Made by a program: the position numbers and the translations under genes
DNA from: Aquariibacter albus
GTDB taxonomy: Bacteria > Pseudomonadota > Gammaproteobacteria > Burkholderiales > Burkholderiaceae_C
Direction: 5' to 3'
DNA length: 64,000 nucleotides
Assembly: GCF_014145335.1 (NCBI RefSeq)
Contig: NZ_JACIVI010000002.1
Span: 172,643-236,642 of the forward strand
Notes under the pieces: model-generated
What the model was told of the DNA's origin: nothing
Database searches by the model: none
The model's input: only the letters and a program-made list of their open reading frames with translations
In this document: one piece after another, positions 53,297 to 63,059 of the stretch
Layout: every line of letters starts with the position of its first letter
How positions within the stretch are numbered: position 1 is the first letter of the stretch

Positions 53297-55030
53297 ATGA
53301 GCGTTTCATTCCGCACGCCGCTGCTGCTGGCTGCTGTGCTGGCCGCGCTGGCCGGTGCCCGGGCCCAGGAGGCCGCCGAGCCGCCCCTGGGCGTCAATGT
53401 GCTGGAGGCCACCTTCAAGTGGCGGCCCAACTACGTCAGCGACGACATGCTGATCCACGCCGACAAGGACGCCAACAACTGGCTGCACTACGGCAAGGAC
53501 TACCAGGGCACGCGCTTCAGCGCACTCGGCCAGATCACGACCGACAACGTGAAGAAGCTGGTGCCGAAGTGGAATCTGTCCTTCGGCGTGAACGAGGCCC
53601 AGGTCAGCCAGACCACGGTGGTCAACGGCCGGGTCTATGTGACGTCCAGCCAGAACCGCGTCTTCTCGGTCGACGGGCTGACGGGCAAGATGCTCTGGAA
53701 GTACGAGCGCTCGCTGCCCAGCGACCTCGGGCCCAAGCTCTGCTGCGATGCTGTTAACCGCGGCGTGGCGGTCTACCGCGACATGGTCTACATGGCCACG
53801 CTCGATGCGCATGTCGTCGCGCTGAACAACACCACCGGCCAGGTCGTCTGGGAGAAGAAGCTCGGCGACTACCAGACCGGCCTGATCTACACCTCGATGC
53901 CGCTGGCTGCCAAGGGCCTGATCATCGTCGGCAGCTCGGGCGGGGACGTCGGCGCCAATGCCGGCCGCATCACTGCGCTGGATCCGGCCACCGGCAACGT
54001 CGTCTGGGAGACCCTGACCCGCCCGACCCGCGCCGACCACCCGCAGGCCAAGACCTGGGCCAACGAGTCCTGGAAGACCGGCGGTGCCTCGGCCTGGCTG
54101 ACCGGCACCTACGACCCGACGACGGACTCCATCCTGTGGGGCGTCGGCAATCCGACGCCGGACTTCGACGCCAGCGTGCGCAAGGGCGACAACCTCTACA
54201 GCAACTCGACCCTGGCCCTGGACCCGGCCACCGGCAGGATCAAGTTCCACTTCCAGTACACGCCCAACGACGCCTGGGACTACGACGGCAACAACGAGGT
54301 CATCCTCGTCAACGACGAGAAGGGCCGCAAGGTCTGGCTGCACGGCGACCGCAACGGCCACCTGTACTCCATCGACCGGACCAGCGGCAAGTGCCACTGG
54401 GCGGTGCCCATCGCCCGGGTGAACTGGGTGACCGGCTTCGGCGAGAACTGCCGGCCGATCGTGAACCCGGACAAGGTGCCGCGCTACGACAAGGTGGTGA
54501 CCGACATCGCCCCCATCCTGGACGGCGGCAAGGAGTGGCATCCCGCGGCCTACAGCCCGCGCACCAAGCTCGTCTACGTGCCCTTCATCGACAGCTCGAT
54601 GGACATCCAGGCCAAGAAAACGGAATGGAAGAAGGGCGAATGGTTCCTCTCCTCGCGCGTGCTCAAGGCCAACCCCTACACCGGGGGCGTGAAGGCCTTC
54701 AACGCGACCACCGGCGAGCAGGTGTGGTCGCGCCCGCAGAGCACGCCGGCCACCAGCGGCCTGCTGGCCACCGCCGGCAAGCTGGTCTTCAGCGGCGACG
54801 CGGAAGGCTGGTTCAGCGCCCTGAAGGACGACAGCGGCGAGGAGCTGTGGCGCTTCAACGTCGGCTCCGGCATCCACGGCAACCCCACCACCTTCACCGT
54901 CGACGGCAAGCAGTACGTGGCCATCGTCTACGGCCCGGGGGGCGGCAGCCTGTGGCCGCTGGTCTACGACGAGCTGTTCAAGCGCAACAACCGCGGCGGC
55001 GGGATGATGGTCTTCGGGCTCGCCGAGTGA
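53297..55030 (+). CDS. PQQ-dependent methanol/ethanol-type dehydrogenase, probably lanthanide-dependent
   Basis: A 577-residue quinoprotein with a signal peptide (about residues 1-23, ending RAQ), tryptophan-docking repeats, and the vicinal disulfide C149-C150 (LCCDAV) of the alcohol dehydrogenase group. The catalytic Asp is D328 in NDAWDYDGNNE, and two residues later comes D330. The extra Asp is the mark of lanthanide enzymes (XoxF, ExaF, PedH). N285 in GVGNPTP is a further metal ligand. The usual metal-binding Glu (GGEFG) reads GGDVG here, with D217. It could be a methanol dehydrogenase of the Burkholderiales Mdh2 kind or a broader alcohol dehydrogenase. An MxaJ/XoxJ-like gene and a cytochrome c follow it directly. 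Confidence 0.85.
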   Translation: MSVSFRTPLLLAAVLAALAGARAQEAAEPPLGVNVLEATFKWRPNYVSDDMLIHADKDANNWLHYGKDYQGTRFSALGQITTDNVKKLVPKWNLSFGVNEAQVSQTTVVNGRVYVTSSQNRVFSVDGLTGKMLWKYERSLPSDLGPKLCCDAVNRGVAVYRDMVYMATLDAHVVALNNTTGQVVWEKKLGDYQTGLIYTSMPLAAKGLIIVGSSGGDVGANAGRITALDPATGNVVWETLTRPTRADHPQAKTWANESWKTGGASAWLTGTYDPTTDSILWGVGNPTPDFDASVRKGDNLYSNSTLALDPATGRIKFHFQYTPNDAWDYDGNNEVILVNDEKGRKVWLHGDRNGHLYSIDRTSGKCHWAVPIARVNWVTGFGENCRPIVNPDKVPRYDKVVTDIAPILDGGKEWHPAAYSPRTKLVYVPFIDSSMDIQAKKTEWKKGEWFLSSRVLKANPYTGGVKAFNATTGEQVWSRPQSTPATSGLLATAGKLVFSGDAEGWFSALKDDSGEELWRFNVGSGIHGNPTTFTVDGKQYVAIVYGPGGGSLWPLVYDELFKRNNRGGGMMVFGLAE

Positions 55031-55059
55031 GCCCGGGCTGCCGCGCCAGGACCGTGGCG

Positions 55060-55890
55060 ATGCGCCTTGCCCTGCGCGCCGGCCGCGTCGCCGCCGCGGT
55101 CGCCCTGGCGGCCGCGCTGGGGGGCGCGGCCGCCGAGCCGGCGCCGGCGCTGCGGGCCTGCCTCGACGCCGACGATCCGCCCTTCAGCCAGGCCGACACG
55201 CCGGCCGCGGCGGCCCATGGCCTGCACCTGGACCTGGCCCGGGCCCTGGCGGCCCGGCTCGGCCGGCCGCTGCAGCCGGTCTGGGTCGAGGTGCCGAACC
55301 GCGGCGGGCTGAGCAAGGCCTTGCGGACCCAGCTGCTGGCCGGCCGCTGCGAGCTCTGGTTCGGCCTGCCGCTGGAGCCGGCCCTGCGCGCCGAGCTGGC
55401 CGGCCTCGGCCTGCAGCTGAGCCCGGCCTACCTGGGCCTGGGCTACCACTGGCTGGCCGGACCCGGGCAGCCGGCCCCGACGGCCGAGCAGGTGGCCCGG
55501 GCCCGCCGCATCGGCGTGGTCTCGGCCACGCCGGCCGACCTCCATCTGCATCGCCGGCAGCTGCCCCGGCTGCCGCACGGCGACGCCGATGCGCTGCTGG
55601 CCGGCCTGCACGCCGGCACGCTGGACCTGGCGCTGATCTGGTCGCCGGCGCTCAGCCGCCCGGCGGCCCGGGGGCTGGCGTCGAGCCGGGTTGATCTCGG
55701 CGACGACGCGTCGCTGCGGGTCGGCCTCGGTCTCGCCCTGCGCGCGCAGGACCGCGCCCTGGCCGAGGCCCTGGCGCCAGCCCTCGACGCACTGCGTGCC
55801 GACGGCACCCTCGAGGCCCTGCGCCGCGCGCACCGGCTGCCCGACACGCCCCTTCCCCCTTCCGTCCCTGAACCGACGCCCGACCGATGA
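55060..55890 (+). CDS. XoxJ/MxaJ-like periplasmic solute-binding fold protein
   Basis: A 276-residue protein with a signal peptide (about residues 1-27) and a family 3 solute-binding fold. Text includes LRACLDADDPPFSQADTPAAAAHGLHLDLARALAARLG, then a hinge region with RRIGVVSATPADLHLHRRQLP and GTLDLALIWSPALSR. Such proteins (MxaJ, XoxJ) accompany quinoprotein alcohol dehydrogenases and are thought to help their maturation or metal/PQQ loading, not transport. AGGA precedes the ATG at 55060. It overlaps the next cytochrome gene by 4 bp, so it belongs to the same operon as the dehydrogenase 29 bp upstream. Confidence 0.8.
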   Translation: MRLALRAGRVAAAVALAAALGGAAAEPAPALRACLDADDPPFSQADTPAAAAHGLHLDLARALAARLGRPLQPVWVEVPNRGGLSKALRTQLLAGRCELWFGLPLEPALRAELAGLGLQLSPAYLGLGYHWLAGPGQPAPTAEQVARARRIGVVSATPADLHLHRRQLPRLPHGDADALLAGLHAGTLDLALIWSPALSRPAARGLASSRVDLGDDASLRVGLGLALRAQDRALAEALAPALDALRADGTLEALRRAHRLPDTPLPPSVPEPTPDR

Positions 55891-56324
55891 CTGCCCTGCC
55901 TTCCCTGATCGGCCCGCTGCTGCTGGCCCTGCCGCTGGCCGCCGCGGCCTTCGGCCCCGCGCCCGAGGGGGCGCCCGCCCCGACGGCCGCGCCGCCGGCC
56001 GCCGCCCCGCCGCTCAGCCCCGAGCGCGAGCGCCTGGGCGAGGAGCTCTTCGGTCGCAACTGCCAGCTCTGCCACAACTCGCGCGGCAAGGGCGGCAAGG
56101 GCCCGCAGCTGGTCCGGGGCGCCTGGGGGCCCGGCGGCGCGAACGGCGACGAGGTCATGGTCGAGATCATCCGCAAGGGCCGGCCCGGCACGCAGATGGG
56201 CGGCTTCGGCGGCGCCCTGAGCGACGAGGAGATCCGCACCGTGGTCGCCTTCCTGCGTGCCGAGTCGCGCCGCGTGCAGGCTGCCGAGCGCAAGGCGGCC
56301 GATGCCGATTTCGTGCCCTGGTGA
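55887..56324 (+). CDS. Periplasmic cytochrome c (class I), quinoprotein electron acceptor
   Basis: A 145-residue exported cytochrome with a signal peptide (about residues 1-21) and a proline/alanine-rich spacer to about residue 42. The normal haem motif is CQLCH near residue 59, and a methionine ligand is probably in GTQMGGFGGALSDEEIRTVVAFLRAE. It is the likely single-haem acceptor for the lanthanide-type dehydrogenase, like XoxG or ExaB. It starts inside the stop of the XoxJ-like gene (ATGA). In contrast to the cytochrome at 51398, its haem motif is standard. Confidence 0.85.
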   Translation: MTALPSLIGPLLLALPLAAAAFGPAPEGAPAPTAAPPAAAPPLSPERERLGEELFGRNCQLCHNSRGKGGKGPQLVRGAWGPGGANGDEVMVEIIRKGRPGTQMGGFGGALSDEEIRTVVAFLRAESRRVQAAERKAADADFVPW

Positions 56325-56392
56325 GCGGCCTGCCCCGTCCCCTGCGTCGCGCCGTCCCGATGCCTTCGACCCCTTCCCTGGAGTGCCTTGCC

Positions 56393-56908
56393 ATGCCCCC
56401 GATCCGTCCCCTCCTGCGTGCGCTGGCCCTTGCGCTGCCCCTGGGCACCGAAGCCGCCGCCCCGCCGCCGGCCGCCCTGCCGCGCCAGCCCGTGCTGAAC
56501 CTGGAGGTCGCCCGCACCATGGTGCAGGCCTGCGTGCGCCTGGCCGAGCAGCAGGGCTGGCGGATGAATGTGGCGGTGGCCGATGCCGGTGCAGGCCTGC
56601 TGAGCTTCGAGCGCATGGATCGCGCCTTCCTGGGCAGCGTCGAGGTGGCGCTGGACAAGGCCCGCTTCTCGGCCCGCTTCCCCTTCAGCACCCGCTTCGC
56701 GGGCGAGCTGGCCCATGGCGCCGGGGGCCAGGCGCCCAAGGTGCCGGGCCTGCAGGACATTCCGGGGGCCATCACCTTCGCGGGCGGCCTGCCGGTGACG
56801 GTCGAGGGCGTGCAGGTGGGGGGGATCGGCGTCAGCGGCGGCACGCCTGACGAGGACGAGCGCTGCGCGCAGGCCGGCCTCGACGCGGTCCAGGCCCGCT
56901 TGCGCTGA
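56393..56908 (+). CDS. GlcG/HbpS family haem-binding-type protein (DUF336), exported
   Basis: A 171-residue protein with a signal peptide (about residues 1-20) and a DUF336 domain. Text includes LNLEVARTMVQACVRLAEQQGWRMNVAVADAGAGLLSFERMD, KARFSARF and the C-terminal GVQVGGIGVSGGTPDEDERCAQAGLDAV. Relatives bind haem or small aldehydes and acids, and are common at the end of quinoprotein dehydrogenase operons without a known role. GGAG lies before the ATG at 56393; an earlier ATG at 56360 would spoil the signal peptide. It converges on the thiamine operon 93 bp away. Confidence 0.82.
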   Translation: MPPIRPLLRALALALPLGTEAAAPPPAALPRQPVLNLEVARTMVQACVRLAEQQGWRMNVAVADAGAGLLSFERMDRAFLGSVEVALDKARFSARFPFSTRFAGELAHGAGGQAPKVPGLQDIPGAITFAGGLPVTVEGVQVGGIGVSGGTPDEDERCAQAGLDAVQARLR

Positions 56909-57001
56909 GCCGGCCACGCCAGCCCGCGCCGCAGCGCGCCGGGCCGGCACGGCGCAGGGCTCGGTGCATGCGCCGGGCTCCGGAGGCGCTCGGCCCTGGC
57001 C

Positions 57002-58657
57002 TCAGGCGCCGGGGGGCGCGTCGGCCCGCAGCGCGGCGACGGTGGCCGCCGGATCCTCGGCCAGCATCCGCACCAGGCAGATGCCGTCGACCCCGGTGGC
57101 TGCGGCGGCCCGGGCCTGGGCCAGGTCCAGGATGCCGCCGATGGCCAGCACCGGCCGCCCGGCCATGCGCTGCCACCACTGCAGATTGCCCAGGCCCTGC
57201 GGCCGCCAGGGCATGGCCTTGGTCTGCGTGGCCCAGACCGGGCCGCAGGCCACATGGTCGGGACCCAGCGCCCGGGCGCGGGCCAGCTCCCACAGGCTGT
57301 GGCTGCTGAGGCCGAGCCGGCCGCCGCCCGCCATCCAGTCGCGCAGCGCGGCGCGGCCCGCCTCGCCCAGGGCCAGCACGTCCTCCTGGCCCAGGTGCAG
57401 GCCGGGTGCGCCGAGTCGTCGCGCCAGCGCCAGGTGGTCGTTCACCACCAGGTGGGCGCCGGCCGCCCGGCAGGTCGCCAGGGCCTCGCGCAGCCCGGCC
57501 TCCAGCCGGTCGACCCAGTCGGCCTCGGCCTCGGCCGGGGCCTTGATCCGCAGCTGCACGGTGCGCAGGCCGGCCTCCAGCAGCGGCCCCACGCGCTCCG
57601 GCCGGTCGACCACCGCATAGAGCCCGATCGGGGCCCGGGCCGCCGGCCGGTCGGCCAGGCCGGGGAAGTGCGGCGCCTCGCCCCAGCTCAGCGCCGGCAG
57701 CAGGCTGGGATCGGCCGCGAAGCCCGGGCCGGCCTGCACCTGGCCGGCGCCGCGGCCGGCGCGGTGGCCGTTCCGCAGGGCCTGGGCCGTGGCCATCTTG
57801 GCCAGCACGCCGGCATCGGCCGGCACGAAGCCCAGGGCCAGGGCGGCGGCCGCGCTGGCGGCCAAGCAGCAGCCGCTGCCGTGGCTGCCGTCCACCGCCT
57901 GGCGGGGCGCGGCCAGCCAGCCGCAGGCCTCGGCGCTGTCCAGCCAGTCCAGGGCCAGGCCGGCGGCCTCCTCGGGCGCGTCGCCGCCGGTCAGCAGCAC
58001 GGCCGTGGTGCCCAGGGCGTGCAGGGCGCGGGCCTGGGCCGGCACGCCGGTCGCATCGGCCTCGGCCTGGCCGAGCAGGGCGGCGGCCTCGCGGCGGTTG
58101 GGGGTGATCAGGGTCGCGCGCGGCAGCAGCTCGGCCCGGACGGCGGCCAGGGTGTCGGCGTCGGCGAAGCGGGCGCCGGTGGTCGCGGCCAGCACCGGGT
58201 CGACGACCACCGGCAGGGCCGGATGGCGTTCGCGCAGGCGGTCGATCCAGCGCGCGACGGCCCGCACCTGCGCCACGCCGCCGAGCAGGCCCAGCTTGAG
58301 CGCGGCGGGCGGCATGTCGGTCTCCAGCGCGGCGAGCTGGGCATCGATCCAGGCCGGGTCCAGGGCATGAATGTGAGTGACCGCTTCTGAGCTTTGCGCC
58401 GTCAGCGCGAGGGGCAACAGGCAGGCGTGCAGGCCGGGGAAGGCCTCGACGGCGCGCTGGTCGGCCGCCAGCCCGGCGCCGCCGCTGGGGTCGACGCCGC
58501 CCAGGCACCAGACGGCGCGCGGCGCGGCCGTGTCCGGCAGCTCGTCCGCGCAGCCCCAGGGGGGGCGCAGGCTGGGGCGGGGGAAGCGTCCGGCGGCCTG
58601 CTCGCGGCGCAGCTGGGCCAGGTGGGCGCGCGGCAGCGGGGGGGCGGGCGTGCTCAT
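57002..58657 (-). CDS. thiDE: Fused hydroxymethylpyrimidine phosphate kinase / thiamine phosphate synthase (ThiD-ThiE)
   Basis: A 551-residue fusion. Residues about 45-290 are ThiD, with VWCLGGVDPSGGAGLAADQRAVEAF, VVVDPVLAATTGARF and GSHGSGCCLAASAAAALALG. Residues about 335-545 are ThiE, with GLYAVVDRPERVGPLLEAGLRTVQLRIK, HLVVNDHLALARRLGAPGLHLGQED, and a C-terminal VLAIGGILDLAQARAAAATGVDGICLVRML. ThiD makes HMP diphosphate and ThiE joins it to thiazole phosphate, giving thiamine phosphate. The first 40 residues are a low-complexity lead. It overlaps thiG by 4 bp and is the last gene of the TPP-controlled operon. Confidence 0.92.
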   Translation of the reverse strand: MSTPAPPLPRAHLAQLRREQAAGRFPRPSLRPPWGCADELPDTAAPRAVWCLGGVDPSGGAGLAADQRAVEAFPGLHACLLPLALTAQSSEAVTHIHALDPAWIDAQLAALETDMPPAALKLGLLGGVAQVRAVARWIDRLRERHPALPVVVDPVLAATTGARFADADTLAAVRAELLPRATLITPNRREAAALLGQAEADATGVPAQARALHALGTTAVLLTGGDAPEEAAGLALDWLDSAEACGWLAAPRQAVDGSHGSGCCLAASAAAALALGFVPADAGVLAKMATAQALRNGHRAGRGAGQVQAGPGFAADPSLLPALSWGEAPHFPGLADRPAARAPIGLYAVVDRPERVGPLLEAGLRTVQLRIKAPAEAEADWVDRLEAGLREALATCRAAGAHLVVNDHLALARRLGAPGLHLGQEDVLALGEAGRAALRDWMAGGGRLGLSSHSLWELARARALGPDHVACGPVWATQTKAMPWRPQGLGNLQWWQRMAGRPVLAIGGILDLAQARAAAATGVDGICLVRMLAEDPAATVAALRADAPPGA

Positions 58658-59481
58658 CCGAGCAGCAGGGCTTCGCTGCCGACCGGGGTGCTCGGTACGG
58701 CATGGTCCTGCGGCGCCATCACGCCGGCCCGGTAGGCGGCGCGGCCGGCGGCCACGGCATCGCGGAAGGCGCCGGCCATCCGCACCGGGTCGCGTGCCTG
58801 CGCGACGGCCGAGTTCAGCAGCACCGCGTCGTAGCCCATCTCCAGTGCCTGCGCGGCATGCGAGGGCGCGCCCAGGCCGGCATCGACGATCAGCGTCGCA
58901 TCCGGCAGGCGCTCGCGCAGCGTGCGCAGGGCCCGCGGGTTCAGCAGGCCCTGGCCGGAGCCGATCGGCGCGCCCCAGGGCATCAGCACCGCGCAGCCGG
59001 CGTCCAGCAGGCGGCGGCCGAGCACCAGGTCGTCGGTGCAGTAGGGCCAGACGACGAAGCCTTCGCGCACCAGCTCGGTGGCGGCGGCCAGCAGCTCGAA
59101 GGGGTCGGGCTGCAGCAGCTGCTCGTCGCCGACCACCTCCAGCTTCAGCCAGGGCGTGTCGTAGAGCTCGCGCGCCAGCCGGGCCAGCTGCACCGCCTCG
59201 CGCGCGCTGCGGCAGCCGGCGGTGTTGGGCAGCAGGCGGGCGCCACGCTGCTGCACGGCCTCGCGCACGGTGGCGACGAAGCCGTTGTCGCCGGCGCCGC
59301 CGGCCAGCGCGCGCTTGAGGCCGACGGTGATCACTTGGCTGCCGCTGGCCGCCAGGGCCTGGCCCAGCAGCTGCGGCGAGGGGTAGCCGGCGCTGCCCAG
59401 CAGAAAGCGGCTGTGCAGCCGGGTGCCGGCGACGGACCAGCTGTCCGCGTCGTCGGTGGGGGCGGGGGCAAGGGAGGGCAT
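58654..59481 (-). CDS. thiG: Thiazole synthase
   Basis: A 275-residue TIM-barrel enzyme with RLHSRFLLGSAGYPSPQLLGQALAASG. The Schiff-base lysine is in WLKLEVVGD near residue 120, and MPWGAPIGSGQGLLNPRAL and VDAGLGAPSHAAQALEMGYDAVLLNSAVA complete the site. It makes the thiazole ring from deoxyxylulose phosphate, dehydroglycine and the ThiS thiocarboxylate. The start MPSLAPAPTDD at 59481 is chosen because longer versions run into thiS. It overlaps thiDE by 4 bp. The gap to thiS is 37 bp. Confidence 0.93.
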   Translation of the reverse strand: MPSLAPAPTDDADSWSVAGTRLHSRFLLGSAGYPSPQLLGQALAASGSQVITVGLKRALAGGAGDNGFVATVREAVQQRGARLLPNTAGCRSAREAVQLARLARELYDTPWLKLEVVGDEQLLQPDPFELLAAATELVREGFVVWPYCTDDLVLGRRLLDAGCAVLMPWGAPIGSGQGLLNPRALRTLRERLPDATLIVDAGLGAPSHAAQALEMGYDAVLLNSAVAQARDPVRMAGAFRDAVAAGRAAYRAGVMAPQDHAVPSTPVGSEALLLG

Positions 59482-59518
59482 CGGGAAGCTTCCTGGGACG
59501 GGCGGGAGGGGGGGCGGC

Positions 59519-59740
59519 TCAGCCGCCGACGATGGCCTGGAAGCGCAGCACGACATCACCTGGCTGCAGCAGCAGGCCGGCACGGGCGGTGCGCGGCACG
59601 AAGCGGCCGTTGACGGCCGTGGCGATGGCGGTGGCCGGCGGGCCCTCGGCCTCCAGCAGCGCGGCCAGGGTGGTGCCGGGCACCAGCGGGCGGGGTTCGC
59701 CGTCGAGCAGGACGAGGGCGGCTTCGGGCAGGGGGCTCAT
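59519..59740 (-). CDS. thiS: Sulfur carrier protein ThiS
   Basis: A 73-residue ubiquitin-fold carrier that ends in the essential Gly-Gly (RFQAIVGG). The core [28 protein letters not shown] and [11 protein letters not shown] is as expected. The C-terminal glycine is adenylated and turned to a thiocarboxylate as the sulfur source for ThiG. The gene overlaps thiO by 4 bp (ATGA). A much longer open frame over the same bases is antisense to nothing real and is not used. Confidence 0.93.
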   Translation of the reverse strand: MSPLPEAALVLLDGEPRPLVPGTTLAALLEAEGPPATAIATAVNGRFVPRTARAGLLLQPGDVVLRFQAIVGG

Positions 59741-60834
59741 GCCATCTCCTCGGGTTCCGGCATGCCGGCCCAGGCGGCCAGGGCATCGTCGACCAGGGCC
59801 GGTGCCATCAGCCAGCCGTGGCGGAAGAGGCCGTTGATCCGCACGCGGCCGGGCTCGGCCTCGATCCGCGGGCGATGGTCCGGCAGGGCCGGGCGCAGGT
59901 TGCGGTCCAGCCGCAGGATGCGGGCTTCGGCCAGGCCCGGCATCACGCTGTGCGCGGCGCTCATCAGCTCGACCGCGCTCTTCAGCGAGACGGGGCTGCG
60001 GTCCTCGCTCTCGATCTCGGTCGCACCCAGCAGCAGGCCGTCCGGCCCGCGCGGCACCAGGTAGACGCGGTGGCGCGGATGCAGCAGCCGCAGCGGCCGC
60101 TGCAGGCCGTGGCCCGGGGCCTGCAGCCAGACGGTCTCGCCGCGCACGCCGCGCAGGCGGCCGGGCCAGTCGGCCACTGCGCGGCCCTCGGCCGGCGGGC
60201 GTGCGCCCAGGCCGCGCACGTCGAAGACGGTCGCATAGCGTCGGGGGCCGTCGTCGAAGTGCAGGCAGCCCGGCTCGACCTGCCGCACCGGCCGGCCCCA
60301 GTGCCAGGCCACGCCGGGCGCCCGGGCCTGCAGCGCGGCCAGGGTGGCGAGCGGGTCGATCAGGCCCTCCTCCGGCAGCAGCCAGGCGGCGGCCACCGGG
60401 GCCAGGCTGGGTTCCAGCGCGGCCAGTTCGGCGGCCGTCAGGCGCTGCGGCCGCGGGCTGCCGGCGGGGGCCTCCGGCGGATCGATGCGCGCCAGCGCGC
60501 GCTGCGCGCTGCCGAGGTCGCCGCGATGCGCGAGCAGCAGGCTGCCCTGCTGGCTGAAGCGCGGGCGGGGCGCGCCGAGCTGCTCGACCAGCGCCCGCCA
60601 GCGCGGCAGTGCACGCCAGCCGAGCGCGACCACCTCGGGCGGCGCATGCTCGCGCTCGGCCAGTGGGCAGAGCATGCCGGCTGCGCTGAAGGCGGCGGCG
60701 CCCTGGCCGTCGAAGGCCGGCGCGGGGCCGGGGGCCGGATCGAAGACCTCGACCCGGTGCCCGGCCCGCGCCAGCGTCCAGGCCAGCAGGCGGCCGAGCA
60801 GGCCGGCGCCGGCAATGCCGATGTCGGCGGCCAT
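59737..60834 (-). CDS. thiO: Glycine oxidase ThiO
   Basis: A 365-residue DAO-family flavoprotein. The FAD motif [29 protein letters not shown] is at the N-terminus and [14 protein letters not shown] binds the flavin. The substrate-side arginine segment is [15 protein letters not shown], with [24 protein letters not shown] at the end. It oxidises glycine to dehydroglycine for the thiazole ring. This is the aerobic alternative to ThiH. It starts 3 bp after thiC stops and overlaps thiS by 4 bp. A diverged paralogue lies at 42082-43125. Confidence 0.92.
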   Translation of the reverse strand: MAADIGIAGAGLLGRLLAWTLARAGHRVEVFDPAPGPAPAFDGQGAAAFSAAGMLCPLAEREHAPPEVVALGWRALPRWRALVEQLGAPRPRFSQQGSLLLAHRGDLGSAQRALARIDPPEAPAGSPRPQRLTAAELAALEPSLAPVAAAWLLPEEGLIDPLATLAALQARAPGVAWHWGRPVRQVEPGCLHFDDGPRRYATVFDVRGLGARPPAEGRAVADWPGRLRGVRGETVWLQAPGHGLQRPLRLLHPRHRVYLVPRGPDGLLLGATEIESEDRSPVSLKSAVELMSAAHSVMPGLAEARILRLDRNLRPALPDHRPRIEAEPGRVRINGLFRHGWLMAPALVDDALAAWAGMPEPEEMA

Positions 60835-60837
60835 GGC

Positions 60838-62906
<2,069 letters not shown>

Positions 62907-62954
62907 CGATTCTGCGGGCCCTCAGAGCCCGCGTCAACCGCCGCGTGTTTCGAG

Positions 62955-62993
62955 GCGCTTCACCAGGCTCATGGTCTGAGCCTGGTGAAGCGC
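62955..62993. repeat. Perfect 17-bp inverted repeat between the thiamine operon leader and lipA copy 2
   Basis: GCGCTTCACCAGGCTCA (62955-62971) pairs without mismatch with TGAGCCTGGTGAAGCGC (62977-62993) around TGGTC. No T-run follows on either strand. It lies about 65 bp beyond the lipA copy 2 stop and about 50 bp before the riboswitch, on the same strand as both, so it may end the lipA transcript without a U-tract or act in transcript stability. Confidence 0.8.
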
Positions 62994-63059
62994 GGATCAG
63001 GTCAGCTCCCGATCGTGGGGCGCCGCCTCCCGGCGTCGCCCCGCCGGGCTCGTTCCCGC

